DNA of 64,000 nucleotides from Dioscorea cayenensis subsp. rotundata (lineage: Eukaryota; Streptophyta; Magnoliopsida; Dioscoreales; Dioscoreaceae): assembly GCF_009730915.1 (NCBI RefSeq), contig NC_052474.1, positions 20,991,501 to 21,055,500 on the forward strand, read 5' to 3'. Below the pieces are notes generated by a model that was given only the letters and a program-made list of their open reading frames with translations, was not told where the DNA came from and searched no databases. Below, one piece after another: positions 12,997 to 25,096 of this stretch; the first letter of the stretch is position 1, and each line of letters begins with the position of its first letter. Both the position numbers and the translations under genes were made by a program.

Positions 12997-14867
12997 CAAA
13001 ATGAGGTGCTCTCCCCAGTGTCCCCATAAGAACTACCCCTGCAAAAATTATTCTTTACCCTCTTCTCTTCTTAATCTTAGAAAATAAAATTAATAATTAA
13101 TTAATTTATATCTTATAAGTTTTATAGTTTAAACTTTTAAATTTTTTTGTTTTATTTTAATAAACTGGACAAACTACATTAGTGACGCATATGTGAAATT
13201 AATACATCAACACACTTATGTACTTATCTTATATGTGAGCTAAAATTGGAACTCGTCTGGTAAAGATTAGTGCCATCCAGAGATCATTGATAAACATAAA
13301 ATTATAATATACACACGCACGCACACATAAACATCCCAGATTTGAGAAAAAAAGAAGAGTGACAGTAAAGATGAGAGAGATAAGCACATATTGGTGTATG
13401 AACAGTGTCATAAACAGTGCCTGAGCATAATACCCGGTTCATCAGGACACTAAACAATCATCGGATTGAATTCCAACGGTCTCAATCGATGTTTATAGGT
13501 ATATTGGTAATTACATTCGATATGCAGAGGATTGATCCTATATATATATTGTATGAGCATATAAACAAATATGGGTATATTGGTAATTACACTCTTATAC
13601 AAGGGGAACGCAAGCAATAATAAGATAGCAATCGAAAAGATGGAAGTTCACAGTACCTTTTAAGAAACAAAAGGAATCTTGTCTCTAATGCAATGCTTAC
13701 CCTTTTCTTTGTTGGCTTGCATTCAATAAAAATACATATTTGATCATACAGTGGATGTATCTTACAACAAATATGACAGTATATGGTTCAATTAAAAAAA
13801 AAACACATAAAACTTTCACTTGATTTGGTTGGGAAATAGCAACTATTCTTCAACTAAACAATATGGGATAAAGACTATAAATATATAATTATTATATACA
13901 TAATAATTAATTTTAAATAATAATAGTTATTATTATTTATTTTTAATAATATGAATAAGCCACTCCAAACACATGTTTTTATTATTACACATCAATCTTA
14001 TATTAAAAGTCTAGACCAACTGCATGGAAATCAAATACATTATTATTAATAATAAACAAATATTGTTATTTAGAAGCAAACAAATTTTAAATTTTAAAAT
14101 ATTTATTTTTTATTAATATTTATTAAGTCACAATCGGTTCAAATATAAATTTTTCTGCAACCTCAATATTTTTTTACCACTTAATCCTTCGCTAAAAAAA
14201 ACAAAACAAAACTAAAAACAAAAACAGAAACAAACAAAGAAAAAAAAAACAGAAATTACGTGGGAAAGAATTAGCTATACATCAGACTCAAGCCCAGCTC
14301 ATTGAAAGCAATAAGATCTATAAATTTTTCTCTTCTTATCTTTTGTCACTTTGCTGGAATTAAAAAAGAGAGGGAATGATATGTGGATGACAAAGATCCA
14401 AATGCAACTTGAATTCCAAGAAGAATCCAAATAATACAAAATGTTCTTTTAAAATATATATATAAATATATACATAAACAAAAATGATAAACATTTTTTT
14501 TTCCTTCTAGATGGTCAAATATTTGAAGCTCCTCAAAACTTAGATTCCAACTTGACATTGATATCTTGACAACCAAACATTCAAAGTGGTAGGGAAGCCT
14601 AACTTTCAGAGGAAAAAAAGGAAAAAACATCTTTGCCTTTTAAGCAAATGCATGCACATGCTACATGAATCACAACATTATCATAGTTCCAATTGATAAA
14701 ATTCATGAAAAAATTAACTGTTTTTTTGTGTTAATGAAAAGCAATTTATGCTTAAAAAGCCAGAAAATAAACTTATATGAACACTGAACAAAACTTACCT
14801 TCAAAATTCAGCGGCCTTGGCACATATGTTGATAGATAATATACAGTGTCAAATAGTTTCATCAATG
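10601..14867. other. AT-rich intergenic DNA, no gene recognised
   Basis: About 4.3 kb of strongly AT-rich sequence between the hexosaminidase and ankyrin genes. It holds simple repeats: TA runs near 11208-11222, 11410-11440 and 12872-12890, and a TAA microsatellite at 12954-12993. A phrase of about 90 bp near 11030-11100 recurs near 11470-11550 (both include the text CTAGATATTTAATTTGAAAA), a local direct repeat. Short ORFs here (for example 13229-13411, 14346-14630) have no family resemblance and biased composition. I see nothing that supports a gene. Confidence 0.6.
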
Positions 14868-16827
14868 CTAGATAGCATAAATCTTCTTGTATTCATTATT
14901 TAGTATCTCCGAGTCTGAAGCGACCGACAGAGTGAACGATTTCGACCTGCTTCTAGATGTTCTTGTTATATTCCTCAAGTTCTTCTCTTCGATTCTATGT
15001 ATAATAATGCAGTAGCACATGGAACCCATCGTCGTTAGCATTATCGACGTGCCTATTGCCAATGTACACCAAGATAGCCACCACCCATTGCGGCCTACTA
15101 CAATGAAGGTGAGTGCTACGAAGGCGATCGATATGAAGAGGCAAGAAATCCACATCAGTTTGTTCATCACAAAAACCATCAATGTCTTCGCCTTCTGCTG
15201 GATAACAATCAGCGAAGTCTGGACTACCACAACAGCGAGGGAGATGAAGAGGGCCAACGAGTCAAACACCAAAAACACAGTGAATGCTGGGTCGGTAGCA
15301 ATGTAGGCTTCCCCTAGAGTATATCCGTCGGTAGGATCCTCAACATACTGACCGGGGACTGTAAATATTGCAGCAAAAGCTACAGTGGCTATTAGCACAG
15401 CGACGACAGTGTTTGAATTGATAGCATTGTTAAGCCCACTTATGTGCAGCTTCTGCAGCCTCTTTCTTATTTTCTGAACCCTCAGACCTGTTTGACGGGT
15501 TTGCCGGAGTTGTGATTGGACACCATGTTTTATATCACTAACCGTCTGCTTCAATTGTTTCGCAGTCACTGGAGCTGTATGTTTCACTACTACAGCACCA
15601 GCTGCTCTTAAAATGGTGGCAGCTTCTTCATTAGATATTCTTTCTGCAATTCCAAGCGCAGTCTCGCCTGCTCGGTTAACTGCATTGACATCGATACTTT
15701 CAACCGATAATAAAGCTCGCAAAACCTACAGAATCAGCAGAAATAGAATTCAGAAACAATGAGTGAATAAGAATGTTATAACTTCTATCACCAAACTTTT
15801 TGATCAACATGCAACTCGAAACATTGTCACCAACCTCAGGACGTCCCTTCCTCGTAGCAATATGGAGTGGCGTGTTACCCTTGTTATCCTCCAAGTTGAT
15901 TACAGAAGAAGGATCAGGTTTCAGCAGCTCCATTATCATCTCAACATTATAGCCTTTCACCGCCATATGAATTGGTGCCTGACCCTTCTTATCTGTTCGC
16001 ATACCAAGACCAGGATCCTTGCTTAAAAGGGTTTTTACAACCTCTACATGACCCATTCTTGCTGCTGAATGGAGGACAGTTTTGCCGTTGTTACGAGCAA
16101 TCTTTGCAAGACTTGCATCTGTTTCTAATAAAAGATTCACAACGTCAATATGACCTTGAGCCGCAGCAGTATCCAAGGCCGTAGAATTTCCAATGTTGGT
16201 AGTCATGGCAAGAGGAGGGAAAGACGATAAAAGCTCTTTTATCACTCCTGCAGAAGCCAAGAAAATCAGAAAACTGAAATTCAGCATCATATAACAAGTT
16301 CAATATCATGATACAGATCTTTTGACTGAATGCACTGATTTGAGATCATATCAGAACAATGGTGATAAATCATGGCAGTTCCATATTTGAAATAGCATTT
16401 AGCATATAAATTTGGTGCAATTAAAACTAGTAAAGCATAATCCATTGTATAAGAGTAAAATTAAATGGTTACCAGCATGACTCTGCTTGGCAGCAATATG
16501 AAGAGCATCAAAACTGTTGTTCGCCTTGATTGCAGCCGCCTGCATATCAGAAACCTTCAAAATCTCACAAACAACCTCAACATGTCCACTCTCTGCCGCA
16601 ACATACAATGCAGTCTCTCCGTCCTGGTTCTGCTTCGATACCAAGTCCTTCAACTGACTCTCTTTACACTCTGAAATTGTCCTCTCAGCAAGTGCAGTGT
16701 TGCCAGCTCTTGCCGCAAGATGGAGTTGTGTGTCACCACGCTTGCAGATATTGTCCTTCGGCTTCTTCTCCCTAAAGCTCTGCAGCTTCTCAAGAGCAGC
16801 AATTCGAAAACTCTGCTGTTTCTCCAT
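14868..16827 (-). CDS. ITN1-like ankyrin-repeat protein with PGG membrane domain
   Basis: Three exons: 16827-16473, 16247-15835, 15725-14868; GT-AG introns in consistent phase, 541 aa. The ATG at 16827 is preceded in frame by a TGA, fixing the start. At least six ankyrin repeats fill residues about 30-300 (motifs GDTQLHLAARAGN, GETALYVAAESGH, STALDTAAAQGH, GKTVLHSAARMGH, GQAPIHMAVKGYN, GNTPLHIATRKG). The C-terminal half has the PGG domain with four hydrophobic segments beginning VVAVLIATVAFAAIFTVPGQ, then a basic Ser/Arg tail (RTSRSRSKSFTLS). This is the plant ANK-TM family that includes ITN1, a plasma-membrane protein linked to salt and ABA-dependent ROS responses; many paralogs exist, so the exact role is open. 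Typical family length is 530-600 aa, so it looks complete. Confidence 0.93.
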
Positions 16828-17700
16828 CTCCACAGATACAAATCCTCAAAACAAGGATCAAATCTTCTTTCTTTTTCTACTTCTACTCTTCTTTCTCTTC
16901 TTCTATCCAATCAACTCCATTGAAATGATAACATATTGTTCTCTTGTCACTCTCTTTAAACTCTAACACAGATCCTTTAAAAAAAAAACAATCTTTTTTC
17001 AGTAAAAGAATCACTTTTTCTTCTACGAAGCAATAATTCAACAACTTCAAAAACAATGGTTCAAATTTCTCATAAAAGAAACCCAAACTTCTTCAAGATT
17101 TCAAGCTCAGGAATAATCTTCCAATTCAACAAATCCACAAACTAGGGTTTAGATTTCTTGGAATGAGAAATAAAAATCCCAACTTTTTCAGAATTTGAAG
17201 CTCAGTTTAACCCCCAAACACTAATTCACCTACCCAAACCCTTAAACACAAACTAAACAAGATAATCTCTCCATCAAAACAACATCAAACACCAAACAAT
17301 GATAAAAATTAATGAAAAACAATAACCCAACAAACACATACCTCAAAAATCCAAACTTTTATTGAAGATTGACAACAAGAACAGAAGATAAGAACTCTGA
17401 AACAGTTAGAAGACCATAAAAAGGAGTCCAACCAAGAGAGAACTCTTTGAAGAAACCATTGCTGACTCTCGTGTGCAACTTAAAGAATGGATTGAGAGAT
17501 GGATGATTCTCCATGGACTCTAATGACTGTCACCATTTGCACTGCTTTCCTCCCACCTTCTTCCAAGAACGAGCAAAACGAGCTCTTTGCCTCAAAATTG
17601 AATATAAAATTTGATTGCATTCCCATCCTACTGCTTTCCTTTTTTGTCTTTTTTTTCTCCATTTTTTTTTTATTACTTTAAATAAATTTCCAAAAACAAT
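16828..17700 (-). promoter_or_regulatory. 5' leader with probable 5'-UTR intron and promoter of the ankyrin gene
   Basis: On the minus strand a good donor (GAG/GTATGTG) lies at about 17342-17335, and pyrimidine-rich stretches with AG ends occur between 16850 and 17000, so a 5'-UTR intron of several hundred bp is likely. The pyrimidine-rich leader continues to about 17480. Inference only; no transcript seen. Confidence 0.4.
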
Positions 17701-18093
17701 TAGATAAAGGGAAATTTGTAGTTATACCCCTACAAAAATAATTTTCATATTCCTTATAAAAATGTGTAATTTACCTATGTACCCCTCTGAATATGATACA
17801 CCTTGTAAATGATTATGGCTGAAAATTTTTATAAAAAATCTTGACTATTCTTTGCACTCGCCAATTAAGTCTACTGGCACCGAATTTTTGCATAAGACAT
17901 TTATCATACAGAAAAAATAGATTCAAATTTTAATTCACATAAATAATAAAAGATATAAGTGTTATAAAAATTAACTCCTCACATGTACCTATCCTTATCA
18001 TGTGATTTATCTACATTTATATATATAACTTTGCATCCCCGCTTAATTCATATGCCCTTTTATACTTAATAAGATTAATTAAATATAAAAGGG

Positions 18094-18139
<46 letters not shown>

Positions 18140-18623
18140 CTTCTTTTCTAGTATGATTAATTTGATTTTTTTTAAAATAACATTAGTTGGTTAGAGGATG
18201 ATGATACCTTAATTAGAAAGGCAAAAGAATATTAAATAATAATAATAAAAAAAAACATAAGTGATGCTGATTTATGAGCAACTCTACTTGATCAAATTGC
18301 TTAAACAACACATCACCATATCTTTCAAAATACTATAATAAATTACTACTTATAGTTTGAAACTGTTAAATTTTTAATTATTAATTGATGGCTGCTATAA
18401 CTAATTTGACTCAAATTTTGGTTAGTTTTATAATGATTCTTACATGAGATTAATTACTCCTTGTTATAGTGAGTTTTTTCTTTTTTATTATCTAGATACA
18501 TATGTATGCATACATGTGTTCAAGAGTTCATGATCTCATGTAATTGTTTTTAATTAACAATACCAAAAATTAAGCAAAGCGATATTGTCTTCTTATTATA
18601 TCTATGAAAAAAATATTTGTCTG

Positions 18624-18776
18624 ATCATAGGACAAAAATAATTATTTTTTTGTCCCTTGTCAAGAATACAACATATAATTATACAAACATGGATAATTAT
18701 ATGTTGTATTCTTGACAAGGGACAAAAAAATAATTATTTTTGTCCTATGATACAACATATAATTATACAAACATGG
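18624..18776. repeat. Perfect 59-bp inverted repeat plus 26-bp direct repeat (template-switch insertion)
   Basis: Left arm 18624-18682 and right arm 18693-18751 are perfectly complementary over 59 bp with a 10-nt loop. Right after the second arm, 18751-18776 repeats 18667-18692 directly. Copy B of the segmental duplication (near 32980-33050) has neither the second arm nor the second direct copy, so 84 bp (18693-18776) were inserted in copy A. No TIR-type element ends or target-site duplication are seen. Confidence 0.9.
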
Positions 18777-19138
18777 TAATGTATAATTAATTAATCATTA
18801 TTTATGTGTACCTCTTTATATGGTTCTTGAGGAGTTATGGTCAATCAAAAATTGGACAAAGTTGTAGGAATGTTCAGAGGTAGAATTGGGCCCATTCATG
18901 GACATTGATGTTAAGGGCTTCTTTCTTTTGTGGAGGCTGTCAATTTTTTTATTTTTATTATTTTTTGTCTTTATAAAACATTTTAAATTCGGATTTCTTC
19001 TCTTTGTCTATGTCTTTTTTTTTTTACATGTTTATCCTTTTAAAACAGAGAGTTAAAAGTACATTATTGGTCCTGTATTATATTGTGTATTTTGATTTTT
19101 ACAGGTTAAAAATGCACATCATGACCTTTTATAATATA

Positions 19139-19429
19139 CTTTCTCCAATCATTTTTACTTGTCTAATTTAACTAAATCACATAGATTAAGAAAGTTGGTT
19201 GATAATATAAAATTTATAAAAATTATATTAATTTTTTAAAATTACTTTTATTTAAAATATATTTTAAAAAATGTATAATTAAATATAATTTATTAGAAAT
19301 TATATAAATACATTAAATAAAAAAAGTAAATTTGAAAAAAAAATTAATATTTCACAAATTTTCTATATAAATAAGTAAAAATTATAAAATAAAATCTTTA
19401 AAATAAACAAGTAAAAAGTATAAAAGGAG
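19139..19429. mobile_element. Stowaway-like MITE inserted in copy A
   Basis: About 290 bp, AT-rich, flanked by TA on both sides. The ends CTTTCTCCAATCATTTTTAC and (reverse complement) CTCCTTTTATACTTTTTACTTG form imperfect terminal inverted repeats of the CTCCCTCCG Stowaway type. The corresponding place in copy B (about 33432-33445) lacks it, giving an empty site. Non-coding. Confidence 0.7.
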
Positions 19430-19999
19430 TATATATATATATATGTGGTCTACTATGGATATCACTTGAGAGATAGCTTACGTAATAATATGTTAAGATC
19501 TTTGTATTTTTTTTTTTAAATTAATCAATAATGAGGTAGACATTAAAGACTTATGTATTTGACTAGAGTGATTTGCAAAGTAATTTTTTATTATATATAT
19601 TGATAAAATAAGTAAGCCACTATTTACATCATCTATTATATATGTGTGAGCAATTTAACCTTCCAACTTGCTATATGACATATGTGACTCCCAACGGTGG
19701 GACTATATAATATTAGTTTTTACAAAGTAACAAACACTATATAGATTAGTGATGTACTCACGGATTAAAAATTAATCATCCAACCCATATATCTTTAATT
19801 GGGAATGAGAGATTTAGAATGTGAGCCCACATCCACAATCAAAAATCTATTACTATTATTACATCCAACGAGTCTTGCATGTGAGAATTTTTTAATGTTT
19901 TATTATTGTTTTTCACAATAAAATTATGTATATGAGTCTTTTTTAAATATTAGTTTTTATAAAATGTTTCATTCATATTTCTTTGTCTTTAAAAACATG

Positions 20000-20052
<53 letters not shown>

Positions 20053-23000
20053 CAGAAAAAAATTACAAAGAACTACATAGAGCGAGGAATGTACGTATGA
20101 GGAAAAAGGAAGGGGGATTGGGGCATATATGTCTTTTTATATGAAAATTCCTTTGACTTGGATAAGTGACATATATAAAAATTAAAGAATTCTCAAGTTG
20201 CAAATGTATATATGTGTGTGTGCGCATATATATATATATATATTAAAAAATATTTAAATTTTTTAAACATAAAATTACACAGGTCTAAACAGTATATATA
20301 TAGGCGATCGATCTTCACGCACGCTCACATAACGCGAACGTTGTCTGGGCCGCTGGATTTCAATCCAACTGCTCGCACTATTTAGTAAATGTGATATCCG
20401 TGCTTATCAACAATGTACTAGAAAAAAGTGGGATAAACGCAGATTTTTCCAAAAATTAAATCGATTAACTCAAATTAACACATAGACAATTTCTCACCGC
20501 AGCATTATCTTAATCCCTATCTATTGTCTGTCGGACATCTCGTGTACTTCCACGTAAAACTCTTTCTCATATATATATCTATATATACTTTATGTCTAAA
20601 AACGTATGTGTTGTTATTGTGGTTAATGAGCCGAGCACAAGCTCTATAATGTCTTTAACAAGATGAGCTTGAGCCTGACAAATAAAACTCGAAATAGGCT
20701 CAACTCAAATTGAGACTTGATTAAAATAGTGTCACATTGTGCTCGAGCATAGTAAAGCTTGAATCAATTCGATTAGATTACATCCCTACCAGTTGGCAAA
20801 CTGACTTGGTCGTACAAACTTGGTGAACTCACACTTGACCATGAGGTGTTCACTTATGCCTAGCTTAGCAATCTCATTAAATCTCGTATGCCGACCGATC
20901 CGAGCACATTAATGTGAGAAAGAAAGCTTGAAACTAATGAGGTTAATAAAAAATAATTATAAAACATTTTAATTAAATTAAATATATAATAATAGATTAA
21001 AAGTACAAATTTTAATTAAATTAAACATTGGGAACATGCAGTGATTTTTCACTTTGACAATGAGTGGATATGAGCTGATTCAAAACCCCTCACCCTTGGT
21101 TGTATAGAGTATTATTCACTGGCATCACGCATTATACATTGGGTTAAAGGGTTGTTAAGTCACTATAATTAGTACATTTTTATATTTATTTATTCATTTG
21201 AGACATTTAAATGGTGTGCTCTTGTCACCTATTTTGAAAATAAAAATAAAAATAAAGTTTTTAAAGATGTAGATCATACATCCAAGGGCCAAAAGCAACG
21301 CACTTATGATGACCATTTCTCAAATATTTTATAATTTAATTAATATTAATAAAAATGGCGCTTTATGCGAATAAAAATCACCGAATCAAATGAAAACAAT
21401 AATAATAATATTAAAGAATGTGATGGTCTTTTCTCAAATATTTTATAATTTAATAAAAGATTAATAAGGATGACGGCTTATGAGAATAAAAATCACGGAA
21501 TGAAATGAAAACAATAATAATATTATTAAATAATGTTATCATGTTATATTTATTTCACATGGCACATTCAATGTGTTTCTTTTTTATTTATTTATTTCTC
21601 ATTTGATAACTAAAATGTCGTCCTTGATGTTGGCTTTTATTAAAATCAAGTATCATTCCTTTCTTTTCATGTTGGATTAATTGATACAAGACACAATTCC
21701 TAAGGATGCTCTGCTTTTCCAATAAATAATGGAAACTTTTATTTCCCATTTCTTATTTTCAAAATTATTATTGAATATATATATATATATATAATATTTG
21801 AAACTAAGAATAATTAGAAATTTAGTTACAAGTATAAACGATTAAAATGGATAAAGCCAAGTGAGTTGTTACAAATCAGTATATGGTAAGGTCATGAAGT
21901 ACTATAGCAATACTATTTATGCATTGTTCCAGGCCTATATATTTTTTACTAGATCTGAATAGGTCCTCTGTGGGAGGTGGTGTATTCCTCCCCTCCACAA
22001 TTATATGGTAGGGAGATCATTCAAGTCACCTATAGTCTATTCTAGGAGGTCATTAAGCCACTGTAATTAGTGTATCTTCATTGTACCTATTTGTCTTTTG
22101 ACAATGCTTGTCGGTTTCATGAAAAAAAAAAATCTCTAAATAAACATGCTCTAAACTAAACTTGAATCAAATGATTTAAATTAATACATAAAAATTTAGA
22201 TCAAAACAGAGTAATATGTTTATTAGTATAAAAAAATTCATGTGATTTTACTAGTCAATATTTTAATCTATTTAAAAACACAAATTTTGGTGACTTCTGT
22301 AAGAAAAAAAAAAGGTTTATGATTTATGATATTAATTTAAGTCTGTGAGTTAGCAAATCATCAAATTTATGCTTAAAAACATAATTTATAAGATGAATAT
22401 TATGAGTCAAATATAATCCAAACGTATAAACTCATTTAATTAAGTTTATAAATAAATCAACTTCATATTTGGAAATCAAAAGCCATTTATTAAATCAATA
22501 ATATTCAAGTCAAACATAATGAGAGCATAAACCGGTAAACACTCAATCAATCAATTAGTGACTTGAATCATGTTTTTTTTAATTACATCATGGTTTATGT
22601 ATATATATAATTCAGTAAACTCCGGCATTGATTACTGAGTAAATTAATCTAATTTCCAAAAGTAAGTGTTATTAACGTAATCCTTTACTGACTTATAGAC
22701 TAAAGTTTGACTTTAAACCACAGAGAATTAAAAGTAATTAAAAAACCCAAAAATTCCCAGTCAAAAGATAAACACCATAATTTTCTTATTAGATAAGATC
22801 ACCATGATCAAATAATTCTCATGTTCTTATGTCATTAAAGTAATAAACAAAGAACAAGAAACAAGCTTCCTTGCTTTCATGAACCATTTCCTCAAGACAT
22901 ATCCCAAAATTCCATGGTGAAACTAAGTTTGTCTAACATTCATACAAATAATACAAGTTGTTGAAATCATGCTTCTCATTTAATCGGACACACATAACTT

Positions 23001-23340
23001 TTGATTCAAAGTAAATATAGATCCTTAAAACATTTCTGCTCCAAAAAACTTTAACTTCACTTCAACTTAATTACTATCAATCAAAGTCCATTTTCGTTTC
23101 TTTTGGATTAATTCTATGAACCAAACTTGTTATCTTTTTTATTTTCTAACCTATTTGACCTCATCATGTGTTTCTTTCTTTTTTCTCTCACTTTGTTTTT
23201 CTTGTGGTTCTGGTTCTATGTTTCATAAAACAAAGAAGAAAAACATAAACAATTTCACACAAGTATACAATTATCCACTAGTTCTATAACTTCCACTTCA
23301 AGTGACTTCCTAACATGCCATCAACTCTACTTCCCTTTTT

Positions 23341-23467
23341 CAGTGCCAAAATCTAAGGACACCAAAACCCACTTCTTCCTCTCTTTCAAACCCATATAAA
23401 TACCAGTATACCACCCCTACCCATACATATCTAGACATATCTATACATCTAGACACATCTTCTCACC
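23341..23467 (+). promoter_or_regulatory. Polygalacturonase core promoter with TATA box
   Basis: TATAAATA at 23395-23402 lies 66 bp upstream of the first ATG (23468), which would place transcription start near 23425. The same box is kept in copy B at 45128-45135. No ATG occurs between the predicted start site and 23468. Confidence 0.65.
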
Positions 23468-25096
23468 ATGTACTACTACTCTTCTTCTTCTTCTTCTTCT
23501 CTTCACAATCATAGTCCCACTAGTCCCAATCAAGCTTCAACATTGTGTCATATGGAGCCAAACCAGATGGCCAAACAGACTCATCTGAATCACTTACGTC
23601 TGCATGGCATGCAGCATGCACGTCCACCTCATCATCATCAACAATCTACGTCCCCGCCGGCACCTTCTTGATCAAACCAGTCACCTTCAATGGCCCTTGC
23701 AATACCAACCATATCATCTTCCAAATTGATGGAACTCTCATTGCATCATCATCTTACAGTTCTAAAACTCAACAATGGATCATGTTCGAGCACGTCAACG
23801 GCGTCTCCATCTTCGGTGGTACCTTGGATGGCCGTGGCCAGTCTCTCTGGTCTTGCAAGAATTCCGGCCGTGGCTGCCCCGACGGCGCCACGGTAAGTAC
23901 ATAAAATACAAGTGAACTACATTATAATTCGATCAAGTATATAAATACATGAGTATTAATTTTTTGTTTTGATAATTTTGAAGTCTTTGAAGTTCAGTAA
24001 TTCAAAGAACATTATGATAAGTGGATTGTCATCGGTGAACAGTGAGTTGTATCATATTGTGATTAATGGATGTGAAGCAGTGAAAGTCCAGGGAGTGAGG
24101 ATCAATGCACCGGGGAACAGTCCTAATACTGATGGAATTCATGTTCAGATGTCTAATGATGTTACTATCAGCAGCACCGGCATCAGGACTGGCGATGACT
24201 GCATCTCTATTGGCCCCGGAACTTCTGGTCTGTGGATTGAAGGCGTCTCTTGTGGCCCCGGTCATGGCATCAGGTAATTATTGTTCGGAAAAGAAGAACA
24301 TATATGGGACCTGTGAGTTATAACCTCTAATATGTATAATCACTTGTTATAAGAGAAAATAAATAATTATCTGATGTGTATATGATACTTTATATAGAGT
24401 GTCAAACTCAAAATAACTAGGTAATTATCTGCAAATATTTCTAACAATTAATTATATCACTTGCTTTCAAGTAAAAAACAGTACTCTCTCATTTATTTTC
24501 TCACATATATATATATATATATATTTTTGTTGTACAGTATTGGGAGTTTAGGGAAAGAGGATGAGGAGGATGGAGTGCAAAATGTGACAGTGAGAAACAC
24601 AGTGTTTAAAGGATCACAAAATGGACTAAGAATCAAGACATGGGGAAGACCAAGCACTAGTTTTGTTAAGGACATTATGTTTGAGCATGCAACCATGCAG
24701 AATGTTCAGAACCCAATCATTATTACTCAGAATTACTGCCCTGGTGAACATCACTGCCCTGGTCAAGTAAGTGCTTTAATTATTTCTTTTTATTATTATT
24801 TACGTTGCATGCATGCATGCATTAATTAACTGTGCATGTGATGCCATATTAAATTTTATACATATGTATTTGAATAGAATTCTGGGGTGAAAATAAGTGG
24901 AGTGACATATAATGATATACAAGGATCATCTGCAACACAAGTAGCAGTGGACTTTGATTGTAGTGGGAGTAATCCATGCAGTGGAATTGGATTGGAAGAC
25001 ATAAAACTCACTTATGGAAATAGCCCAGCCAAAGCTTCTTGCATTAATGCTGATGGTTCTGCCTCTGGCTTTGTTATTCCACCAAGTTGTCTTTAA
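23468..25096 (+). CDS. Polygalacturonase (GH28, pectin hydrolase) with out-of-frame start
   Basis: Four exons: 23468(?)-23892, 23984-24273, 24538-24766, 24878-25096. From the SFNIVSYGAKPDG start of the catalytic domain (codon at 23533) to the stop the joined frame is open, about 365 aa. GH28 motifs I-IV are present: SPNTDGIHV, TGDDCISIGPG, CGPGHGISIGSLG and RIKTW. The enzyme cleaves homogalacturonan in the cell wall; plant PGs are secreted and act in expansion, abscission, pollen or ripening. Problem: the only ATG after the TATA box (23468) is in a different frame (offset 2), and the GH28 frame has a TAG 15 nt before the SFN codon. A CTT/TTC tract at 23480-23500 reads as a Leu-rich signal peptide in yet another frame. 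So either frameshifts in or near this microsatellite have disabled the gene, or the tract is misassembled. Confidence 0.8.

Larger units (their letters stand above)
17860..23596. repeat. Segmental duplication, copy A (flank and 5' end of the polygalacturonase gene)
   Basis: Colinear with 32340-45291. Matching blocks I can read: 18040-19135 and 19445-20250 with 32480-34360; 20610-20950 with 38400-38760; 21190-21400 with 41395-41580; 21405-21645 with 43000-43245; 21655-23596 with 43782-45291. Identity is high near the gene (around 90% by eye over 22.86-23.47 kb) and lower farther out. Differences are mainly insertions listed separately. Copy A continues into the full polygalacturonase gene; copy B stops inside its first exon. 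The remaining sequence is AT-rich with TA microsatellites at 18100-18137 and 20003-20045. A patch at 20300-20560 with more GC has no match in copy B and is unidentified. Confidence 0.85.
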
